Source: Armigeres subalbatus
Taxonomy: Eukaryota; Arthropoda; Insecta; Diptera; Culicidae
Assembly (NCBI RefSeq): GCF_024139115.2
Contig: NC_085140.1
Coordinates: 98,096,988-98,160,987, forward strand
Length of the DNA stretch: 64,000 bases
Reading direction: 5' to 3'
Below, one piece after another: positions 1-10,400 of this stretch; position 1 is the first letter of the stretch, and each line of letters begins with the position of its first letter. Made by a program: the position numbers and the translations under genes. The notes beneath the pieces are model-generated. The model saw only the letters and a list, made by a program, of their open reading frames with translations, did not search any database and had not been told where the DNA came from.

Positions 1-99
1 TTTTCATGAAATAACTTTCACTGCCTGTAGCTTATTATGAATCATTTATGAGTACCTGTTAATAAGTTTGGAAGTCTCTTTGACAAAAAATACGGATTC

Positions 100-850
100 C
101 ATTCACGTATTTTGCCTTGCCTTCATTACGGAGCCCACGACAATGAAAATAACTACTTAAAATACAAACATATACCATGCCTCCATTAAGGAGGTTGATC
201 CATCATAGACTACCTGGAGCTCAAGATAACAACAAAAACTACTTGGAATACAAACGTATACCAAGATGGGGTCACAAAACTTTTTTATTCTTCGATAACT
301 GCCTCCATTATGGAGATTGATCTACAGAACTTCGGTGGGGTTTGATCTCACGAAACCAGTACGGTAGACAGGTGTTTTCCCTACTAAGATACGAAGGACC
401 TCCGTCGTCCTCCGCAGCTTAGCGGGTACTGATGAAACCAAATTCACAGCACCGGGCATGTAGCCGAACTCTCGCAATACATTCTCAGAACTAACTCTCT
501 CATATATGTTTTTGTACAATGCCAACCAAGTAGGATAAGTATTTATATCTGGCTCCTACACACTTGCTTCATCACCAACGGCGCTCGATGAAGTAGGATT
601 GTGTGAGATTGTGCCAGTTGGTCGTCAGATCCCAACCCGACCACCTAACCGAAGAGAGATCGCCACTCGAGTCCAGTACATTCAAAGTTGTTTGCCTATG
701 TTCCGGGTATTGAGCCACCCGGAGTGGAAATTAATGCACAACATGTGATGGATTAAGTTCGGAAAAGGTATTGGAGGAAAACCGCTACCTTCCGTCCCTC
801 CCAGTTGTTCTTCAATAACTGCATCCGTTACGGAGGTTGATCCCACCCAA
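100..850. repeat. Degenerate direct repeats with CCTCC-N5-GGAGG hairpin core
   Basis: A motif like TGCCTCCATTAAGGAGGTTGATCC recurs in variants near 178-204, 299-324 and 818-843. The stretch ACTACTT..AATACAAACxTATACCA before it also recurs (about 152-176 and 239-263). The core is a small palindrome. A 67-codon minus-strand reading frame at 322-525 resembles nothing I know and was not called as a gene. The rest of 1-850 holds nothing else I can identify. Confidence 0.45.
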
Positions 851-851
851 A

Positions 852-2634
852 CATTCGATACTGTGCGTTAGTGACACTTGATGTGAAGAACGCATTCAAC
901 AGCGCAAGTTGGGATACCATCGTGCTCTCGTTACACCGGCTTAGTCTGCCGGTGGGCCTGCACCGGATTTTGGAAAGCTGTTTCCAGAAGGTTAAAAGAC
1001 TATTATTCTTCCATTTACTTCCACTATGGAAAAATATTAGTCTTTTAACCTTGTAGCATTTCCCCTAAGACGCTCTAAAATAATTAATCATGTTTCCAGA
1101 ACCTTGTACTATTACACGAGGCCGGTCAGAGAAGCGTACCTATTACCACAGAAGATCGGCAAGGTTCAATACTGAGCCGGGTATGACGGGGTTCTGAAGC
1201 TAAAGTTCCCTCCTGGTGTTAAGATCGTCGGCTTCACAGACGACGTATCCTTGGAGGTCTACGGGGAGTCAATTCTCGAGGTAGAACTGACCGCAGTACA
1301 CGCAATCAGCACGGTGGAGGATTGGATGAGCGCTAGAGGCCTGGAGCTCGCTCAACATAAGACGGAGGTGGTTATCGTCAACAACCGCAAGTCGGTTCAA
1401 CATGCAGTGAATCACGTGGGATTCACAAAGCGGAGTTTGAAGCTCCTTGGGGTCGTAATAGACGACAAGCTGAGCTTCAGCAGGTATGACGACTTTGCGT
1501 GCAAGAGGGCTTCGATTGCTGTTGCGGCATTATCGAGGATGATGTCCAACAGTTCCAAGGTGTGCGGCAGTAGACGTAGGCTACTGGCAGGCGTTGCCGT
1601 ATCCATCCTTAGGTACGGCGGCCCGTCCTGGGCGAGAGCTCTGGGGGTAACCAGTTACCTGCGGAAGCTGGAGAGCATGTACCCCTTGATGTGTTTCAGA
1701 GTGATATCTGCCTACCGCACGATATCACACGATGCAGCTTGCGTGATTGCGAGCATGATGCCAGTCGGGCTGGTCATCCGGGAAGACGAGGAATGTTTCG
1801 AGCAACGTGGCACCAGAGGAGCCCGCGAACGCATCAGGGTGACTTCGGTTGCCAGGTGGCAGCGCGAGTGGGATAACTCTTCTAAAGGTAGGTGGACCCA
1901 CCGGCTGATACCTAACATATCGAGCTGGGTGGGGAGACCCCACCCTGCTCGATATGCTGCTTCCGGCAGTACCTCCACAGGTTTGGGCACGCGGAGAGCC
2001 CCGTCTGCCCTGACTGCCCAGGTGTTGGTGAAACTGCAGAGCACATACTGTTCGTATGTCTTCGTTTCGAAGTCGAAAGAAAAGCTGTGCTAGACGTTTG
2101 CGGTCGGGACACAATACCCTTGTCCAGAGGATATGCCAAGCGGTGGAGAAGTGGAACGCAGCTTCGACTGCTTGAAGCTTGCAGAGAATCTGGCGCGCCG
2201 AGCAGCAGTCGACAAGCATGACATGTGATTGGTTAGTTAGAGCGAAAACAGGCTGAGCTCGGGGAAGTGAGAGTGAGAGGTTTGCACACGTCGAGGTAAG
2301 AGTGTCGCAGCGGGTGGCAACCGCAGTCGCCACCACAAGGCATGGCAGATGAGTGAGCGCATAGGTGTTAGCATGGACTGCACATGCCGAGGTAGGAGGG
2401 TCGTAGCGTAGAACTGTTGGTACCTATCGCTATCGACACCTCGAGGCATGGCAGAGGAGTGTAGAGTGAGCATCCAAGTCAGCCTCACGTGGCATGTTAG
2501 AGGTGAGCACCCAAGTCAGACTCCGGTCTGACTGGGTCTGGTCCGGGGTTCCGTCAACCCCACTTCCTGAGTGATAAGCCCAGGTGTCTGTTTGCAGATT
2601 TGCCTTAATCCCCCTATAAAACAAAAAAAAAATC
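852..2634 (+). mobile_element. R1-clade non-LTR retrotransposon fragment, copy A (ORF2 RT part and 3' end)
   Basis: 5'-truncated R1-like element. It encodes RT motif A (TLDVKNAFNSASW, 871 onward). After a gap comes the catalytic region at 1233-1244, which reads FTDD instead of FADD, so the metal-binding box is altered. Then a 280-codon open stretch, 1251-2093, holds the thumb and C-terminal domain ([28 protein letters not shown]). Its 3' UTR, from about 2220, matches copy B at 14041-14270 and ends with CCCTATAAAAC and an A-rich tail near 2618-2634. A 101-bp insertion interrupts it at 990-1090. It is a dead copy; orientation and clade are clear from homology to the copies at 10.8-14.3 and 27.6-33.0 kb. 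Confidence 0.85.
990..1090. mobile_element. 101-bp hairpin insertion with 11-bp target duplication
   Basis: TGTTTCCAGAA occurs at 979-989 and again at 1091-1101. The related R1 copy B has it once (around 13566-13576), so that copy is an empty site. The insert starts with a near-palindrome, GGTTAAAAGACTA... ...TAGTCTTTTAACC, and ends AT-rich. The duplication length suggests retrotransposon-type target-primed insertion of a short RNA rather than a cut-and-paste event. Confidence 0.8.
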
Positions 2635-4426
2635 TCATTGAAAATGAGAAGTTCCAGTATTGCTTCTAGCATTCAACAACATATATTCCTCCTGCAAATG
2701 AATGATTTCGAAGAAATTCCAGACACAATAAAACAAAATTTCATCTTTCAATAACTATATGCATTCACGTTTCTACTATTTTTCTTTTATAGTAAAATAA
2801 AATCTAATAGTTTATAAGTAATTATCCAGTACATATCATACACATCATGGTTTCCACCTCACAGTGAACACTTTCTTATTCTGATTTCGCCGCGAAATTG
2901 CCTCTCATGTTTGTCCTACACGTTTAAAACAACAAGTGCTGTGAATCAAATTTAATTTGCTCGCCTTTTATTTGTGATCACCTTCATTCTAACAACTAGA
3001 TCACTCTCACAGATTTTTGTTTGCCGTTTTGTAATTTTTGGATTAATGTTCTGACTAATAAGCCCTGAAGCCGAAACCAAGGTTCAGGTCATTCGATCAA
3101 CGCTTGCACACTCGCACTCGTGACATTGTTTGCAGGTAGGTACCTTCTCCGTTCGAAATTATTGTTCCTATTAGCTTGCGTGTTCTAGTTTGTTGCAGTT
3201 TAATCGATAGTCTATCAAGACGTAGGCTGTTTCTGTTATCTGTAGATCATAGATAGGAATCAATTGACGACCAATAGAGGTGAACTGCACCGATTTTGTT
3301 AGGTTCGTTTACGTGTGTTTATTTTTTGCTAATGTGGAAGGGTGGAATTGTCCAGATAATTGATTAATTTAGTAATAAAATAACGGTTGCGAATTGTTTC
3401 GAAACGATAGATCAATCATAAACTACGTTATATAAAAATGGTGTCTTTGATTGCTACTATTTCTTTTATTTTATTATCATCGTTTTGAATAAAAAATGTA
3501 TTTCACGGAAGTTTGAATAAAAAAATTTGAACTGTTTTTTGGTGTGAATAGTATTTTCTCCTGCAAATTCTACTATAAACAATCTTAATACACTTTTTTT
3601 TTTGGTAATTTCATATTCAATTATAAAGAAGGAATGTGCTCGATTATATTCTGTTGGTTTACACTACAATTCGAAAGTCGAACAATGAAATCAGATTGAA
3701 ATTCTATTACATAGAGTCATTTTTTTCATTAATAATCTCAATCGGAGCAAGGTAAACAAGACGTGATATAAATATAAGCACTGAACATTGTTTAATAGAA
3801 CAGGATGTAATAAATAACACATTGTTTGCAGTTTTCCATCTTCTACTACTCCAAGATGGCTAAAGGTATGAAGGATCGAAATTATAAAATAAGTTGATCC
3901 ATCTAAGGGGAATTTTACCTTTTAGCTCCTCGCCTTAATTGAAGAGAATTGACAACGCTTCGTACACATTCGATATTAACCTAATTTGTAACAATTTCGT
4001 ATTGCAATGCTAGGTGAAAACGTGCAATTCATTATTTGTTTACTATAACCTGGTGGGGCTTCGATGAGCAATGAGCAACAGTTTACGAAATTTCTTTATT
4101 TTTTTGACTTAGGTAGTTTGCTTTCTAGCGTTGTTGTTCGTGGGACGAATAATTGTGTTGTTTGTTTTTATTGTTATCTAATAGTCTTTCTCCTGTTTGA
4201 CAATAATTCGGTCTATACAAAACTATTTCCTAGGAATCGCATTTATTTCAACTGTACTTGTTATTGTTTCGTTTGAATGCGCTGGGCTAGGGCGATTGCT
4301 GCAACCGGGCTACTACTGCCGCAAGCTCGCGTCATAATCGGAACAGGGAACAAATTATACATGATTTTGTATTAGCTTGCGTTAATTTAAGCTAAAAGGA
4401 AATGAATCACCGGGTGTTGACCAACT
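2635..4426. other. Intergenic DNA with UBE2W 3' UTR and no recognised coding region
   Basis: AT-rich and without long open frames. It contains the candidate plus-strand 5' exons listed separately and, from 4426 down to perhaps 4090, the likely UBE2W 3' UTR. Nothing else was recognised. Confidence 0.5.
3061..3865 (+). other. Possible 5' end of a plus-strand gene (two short exons)
   Basis: A non-coding exon could end at 3135 with the strong donor TTTGCAG|GTAGGT. A second exon, 3832-3865, follows acceptor ATTGTTTGCAG and carries AAGATGGCTAAAG|GTATGA, giving a start Met-Ala-Lys and a donor in phase 1. No downstream coding exon was recognised in the window, so identity is unknown. The 13-mer ACATTGTTTGCAG precedes both splice boundaries (3123-3135 and 3819-3831). 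If real, transcription would run across the UBE2W gene on the opposite strand. This is inference from splice signals only. Confidence 0.3.
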
Positions 4427-4440
4427 CTACACGGAATCAT
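4427..4440 (-). CDS. UBE2W: UBE2W terminal coding exon (14 nt coding)
   Basis: Acceptor TTACAG|ATGATTCC. Joined to the G of exon 5 it reads Asp-Asp-Ser-Val-stop (TAG at 4429-4427), matching the Asp-Asp-Thr-Cys end of the human protein. Intron 5 is 508 bp. The 3' UTR would run toward lower coordinates; candidate AATAAA signals on the minus strand lie at 4247-4242, 4172-4167 and 4100-4095. Confidence 0.72.
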
Positions 4441-7400
4441 CTGTAATTGAAAGAAGAATTCATTAGTTAATCATTTTATTTTATTTCTCGAAACACCAAA
4501 TTATAGGATCTATAATTATTTTTTGTTTCCAACCATTTCTGGTGCATGTTACCATTATCTGCATTCGCATACAATGGCGATGTGACGGGACGTGGCAGCT
4601 TTGTGGTAACAGTTCGAAAATCGTGATCGGTGACCGATCGGTGAACATTTCTATTAGATCCAACATCACTGTTCAAAAATACCATTCAACGCTTACACGA
4701 AACCTCTTAATTATGTTATTATTATGTCAATTCATGACGATGCGCATAACTAAGTCATAAAAGTGAGCCGCTACCAGGCTTGGCATACGAAACCAAATAA
4801 ACCATCGAATAATGTTGATGGAGGCGCATGGTCGTTATAACAAATAGTTTCTAATGAAGAACAGAACAGAAGCCCCCGATAGATATGCAACCCACCGAGC
4901 GCGCAAACCACACCCGTAAAAAATCCCATTCAAAACGCATCAACTCACCGTGATACCACCACTTGGTCTTCTTGGGATTCTTATTGCAGGTTTTGACGTA
5001 GATTCCGTTGTCCGGCGGGCGCCGCTTCTCCCGGCAGCTGCTCAGCATCGACGATATACTGAGACACACGGATTGCACTGATAACGCCGGTGACCTGCAA
5101 TGACCGTTTAATTGAAAAGCGTCATATGCATCATACAAACAGAAAGCCGGTCGTGGGGCTATCACACGGCACGATTACATACCAGTCATCTGTCAGAATC
5201 GATAGGCAGATGTGACCGTTTGAGTAGACGTGCGGATGCACGGGAATATTGGAACCTATGAACGTGACCTGAATCGAGAAGAGGTGGCATGAAATACAAC
5301 ACACATCATTAATGATTCACACGAGGTGCATCGGATGGGTGCAATCTTGCGAATGCATATTTCGAAGTGTAAAAGAAAACATTGGAATTATGCATACCTC
5401 GGGCGAATCGAAGGGATATTTATTATTAAATTTGAATAACAGCTGGAAGTGCTCTCCCTCATACAGCGTGCCTTCGACACCGTCGATGTTGATAATCCAT
5501 CTGGAATGAAAAAAAGCAAAGTGTTAATATATTTAAACCCTAATTTATATTGTGTTTAACAAGGTACAAGCCACGTCTTAAAAGTTTGGGAGGTCATTAT
5601 TTCGTCTATTTCTTTATAGGAGAGATCGATTATGATGGTGATATTTGAGGTTATGGCTTTCAGTCTTCTTATGCTCAAAAACGGGTTTTACGTTTTTATC
5701 CGACGTTTTGATTACATATATTGTACCTTTATCAAGGAGTTAACTAAGTCCCGTTTTATTGTTACATTGTCTTAGCATAGAACGTTTTGTCACAACTTTA
5801 TGTATAATCGCCCCCTCTATTTTTCGGTAGGGGCTGCGAAATTTGAATTTATTTGAAATTATTACTTAGTTAACTCCTTGATAAAGGTACAATATATGTA
5901 ATCAAAACGTCGGATAAAAACGTAAAACCCGTTTTTGAGCATAAGAAGACTGAAAGCCATAACCTCAAATATCTATTTCTTTAGTTATGAGCATGATTGA
6001 CCAGAGCAATCGCAATTGTACAAGGAACCAATGGATTGGAACCATGGGATATTGCGTTCCAACCTCAATGTACACAGTCCATTGGTCGATAACGGCGCTG
6101 GCTACGAGCTCATGTGGATTTTTTTTTAAACTGGGAGATTATATGACAGTGGTCCGTCTTGATTATCGGAATGTCAATGTGATAGGAATGAAAAGCTGGT
6201 GTTATTCTAATTAGATGCCGAAACAAGCTTTGAGGCCATCCAGAAACCACGTGTTTAATAAACACCTTATAAAAACTTTATATTTTTGAAGATTTTCAAA
6301 CCTCCCTCCCCCTGTGGTTTATTGAGGTCATTTGAAGGACCCCCTCCCACCCTCCTTATGATCACGAGGTTTTTTTCATAGTGCAAAAAAAGAATGTAGA
6401 GGAACTGTTCCGTTTTCAATCTCACTGTACATATATTCATCTCATCGCGAAACAAAGAAATACGGCACCAATTTCGTCGCTTCTTTTTGCTAACATGCAT
6501 GCTCACTGCTGAAAAAAATCACAAAAATAATAAACAAATCAAATACCTTTTCATTGCTTTGTTTTTCGTAGGACCAATATCGGAGCTATGAGATGAAGTC
6601 CAGGAGCAGTAACCCTATGTAATACTGAAAACATATGATTAACACGCTGATGTTCAAAACTGTGGACAAAAACAGGAATACACTGGGGTCGCTTTTTACG
6701 CGGATTTTGGAATTTACGCGATATAAACAAAATACGGCGATTTTGCAAAAAAGTCTTGAAATCACATGAAAATCATAAAAATAGGATCTTTGGTCGATTT
6801 TTGCAAAAGTTTATATCTTTTTCAAGGGATATATTAGACATAATATTTATTGGAGGTACAATGCATGGGTCATTAGGTCGAAGGCTGTCAGTCCCGAAGG
6901 TGAGAAATAAGAAGTGAGAAGTAATATGTGAGATTTGAGAAGTGAGAAGCAAGACGTGAGAAGGGAGAAGTGAGAAATAAAAAATGAGAAGTGTGAAGTG
7001 AGATGCGAGAAATGAGAAGTCGATAGTGAGAAATGAGATGTGAGAGGTGATACGTGAAAAATGATATGCGAGATGTGAGAAGTAAGAAATGATATGTGAG
7101 ATGTGAGAAGTGATAATTGAGGAGTAATATGTGAGATGTGTAGAACCGGACCTGGGGACCCTGAACGTTCGGGAAAACTGGAGGAGCATCGCCCAAGACC
7201 GACGATATTGGTGCTCTACAATACGCCATGCATAGGTGTATCGACGCTGTAGCCAACCGGGCATCCAGGTAGGTATGTGAGATGTGAGTTTTGAGATGTG
7301 ATATGTGAGAAGCAAGAAGAGAGAAGTTAGGAGAGTAAAGTGATAAGTGAAGTAAGTAAAAAGGGAGAAGTGAGAAGCGAGAAGTGATAAGTGAGAAACG

Positions 7401-10400
7401 GGAACTGAGAAGTGAGAAATGAGTTTGAGAAGGAAGAAGTAAGAAATGAGAAATTAGATATGATAAGTGAGTAGTCATATGTGAGAAGTAACAAGCGAGA
7501 AGAGAGAAATAAGAAGTACTGTGTGAAATATGAAAAAATTGATGACGTAAGTAGTGTTAAGTGAGAAGTGAAGAGTAAGAAGTGAATAGTGAGAAGTGAA
7601 AACTGAGAAGTGGGAAACGAGAGGTGTGAAAAGAGAAGGGAGAAGTAGAAAGTGAAGAAGAGAAGTAAGATGTGCGAAGTGAGATGTGAGAAATAGGAAG
7701 GGAGAAATGAGAAGTGAGAAAACGGTAGCGAGAAGTGAGGTGTGAGATTTGGGAAGTATGAAGTAAGGAATGATATGCGAGTAGTGAGAAGTGAAAAGTG
7801 AGCAGTGGAAAGTGATTTTTGAAAAATGAAAAGGGAGAAGTAAATAGTGAGAAGTGGGATGTGAGAAGTAAGAGTAAGAGAAGAAGTAAGAAGAGAGAAG
7901 TGAGAAGTTGGAAGCGAGAAGTGAGAAGTAAGAATAGAGAAGTGAGATCTGAGAAGTGAGGAGCGAGAAATGAAAAGTAATATGTAAGATGTGAGAAGTG
8001 AGAAGCAATGAGGGAGAAGTTAGAAGTTAGTGTTAGAAGTGTTAGAAGTGTGAAGTGAGAAGTGAGAAGCGAGGAGTGAGAAGTAAAAAGTGAGAATTGA
8101 GAGGCAAAAAGTGAGAAGTGAGAGTCGAGAAGTAAATAGTGAGAAGTGAGAAATAAGAAAATGAAGTGAGGTTTAAAAAGTGAGAGGTGAGAAACGAGAA
8201 GTGATAAGTGATAGCCGAGAAATGAGAAGTATGTCGATACGAGAAGTGAGAAATTCGATACGAGAAATGAGATGTAAGATGTGAGAAGTAAGAAACGATA
8301 AGTGATAAGTGAGATATTCAGTACGAGAAGTGAGATGTAAAATATGAGAAGTGAGAAGTAAGAAGCAAGAAATCGATGGTGAGAAGTGAGGAGTAAAAAT
8401 CAAAATGTGAGATGTGAGAAGTGAAGAGTAAAAAGCAAAATGTGAGAAGTGAGAAAGAAAAAGAAATATGTGAGATTTGACAAGTGAGAAGCAAAAAGAG
8501 AGAAGATAGAAAAGAGAAGGGAGGATTGTGAAGTGAGGAGTGTGAGATGAGATGAGAGAAGCGAGAAGTGAGAAGTGAGATGTAAGAACTGTAAAATGGG
8601 ATAAAGATGTGAGGTGTGAGAAGAGAGAAATGAACCACGCGAATTTGACGTCACACGTTCCGTAGCTTGGATTGCAACCGTGTCATCATGTTCGTTTGGC
8701 TACACTCGTATTCGCCTCAGCTCGTCTATGTAACCTGTGGTGTCTATAATTTACACTACTTTGCATATGGGTACAATATTTGGGCCACTAACCGGGATGC
8801 CGGTGGTCGTCGAGCAACTCGATAACATTATCGTGTTCGCAAGCGGAACGCAGAACATCAATAAGGAACTGAAACAGAACCTGCTGGAGCACCGCCATGT
8901 TGTTCGACTCGTAAGACAACAACAGGACGATTTTATCAGCCACCCGGAGGAAGCAAAAAGGCATCCCAAAGGTCACGAAGGATCCCAAACCAAGGACTTC
9001 TCTTTCCTTGGAAGAGCGACTATGGCCCAAGAGGCGATTGTTTTCGCCCTGACAGCTAACGAGGTAAAGACTGCGCCTAACCAAAACGGCTCAGACAATC
9101 CGGCGAAGGTGCTCAGAGCAGGGACGGGAATGGTTTCCATTTCTTTTTAACATTCTTCCATGCAATAACAGAAAAGCAAAACCACGGCAGCCGCAGCAGC
9201 GTCAAGCAGACGACAGTCAGCTCATGTTTTTTTTTCAATTTTCTCTCCCACAACTATGTTTTCGTACAATAATTTCACAAGGTATAACCGTTTTTGGTGG
9301 GAAATATTCATTTCATTACTCCTTGCTCATTTTAGAGGTAAGAACGAATAAATAAATACAGAGTCGTAGCGTGGACTTCCAGCGCCCTTGGCGAAACCTT
9401 TATTGGGCGCCCCTCACTGTCTTGCATGTTCAAAACCAAGATTTTTTTCTGCGTTGTGGACTTAGTGAGCTTTTACGTCATTAATTCCTGCCTCTTTAAT
9501 CTGCATATTGCATTATTCCAATAGATAGGAAGTATGGTTTAGTAAAAGACCAGATAGTTTTTAGAAATCTATTTTTTAGGAATTTTACGATTTTAATGAC
9601 GCTAATAAAAAGACTGGAACTGGATCCATTATTGCGTGGATCCATGCCAAAATAAAAATCGTTAAAAAATGTTGTCGTGATTTAACGCACTTGCAGTGGA
9701 TCAAGCCAATAAAATCCAACTGCAAGTCGATGGCTGGGTCGCTATCGGACCCAGTCGCATCAGGAGGAACTCTACTTCGGAGTGTATTAAAGGACCTTCG
9801 GAATCGTCATTAGACCTATTGATAAACTCCAACTGTAGAGTTGGTCGGTGGTTTGAAAGAACTATTGACCTTCAATGAAATTCAGCTTTGTAGTGAATTG
9901 GTATTAATAGCGATTGGACAAAGTCGTATCAAGAAAAAACTAATTCTGGACCTATTCGGATCAAAATACAAAATTTTCCTGAATGGCTCTATCGTTTTGG
10001 TCTTGGTGGTACTGGTTGATTTTATTGGACCAGTAACTTTCAACTTTGAATTTTGTCAGTTACCATCATTACTGAAATTCCTAGATTCCGATTCTCGTAT
10101 TCATCATGCGTATCACGTCATCATCACGTATTCCGGAAATTATTCGAACGGTTGATTATGGATGTAGTCTCTGATGGAAATCGTTTGATAAAAGCTTTAA
10201 ACTGAAGTACTTTGAACCAGTGAATATGAGAATATTTTATCATCATTTCCCATAGTTAAATTCTGGATATCGGCGCCCCCTAAGGCCTGGCGCCCTTGGC
10301 GGGGGCCAACCTGGCGAGCCTCACGCTACGGCGCTGAATAAATACCTACGGGCTACGGATAGCACACCTTCCAGGCTTTGCGTCAAATGTAATTAAACTC

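Noticed and set aside
6773..8654. Series of long minus-strand frames rich in Leu/Ser/His/Phe
   Set aside because: Artefact of the GTGAGAA purine tract, which lacks stop codons on the complementary strand; composition is low-complexity.
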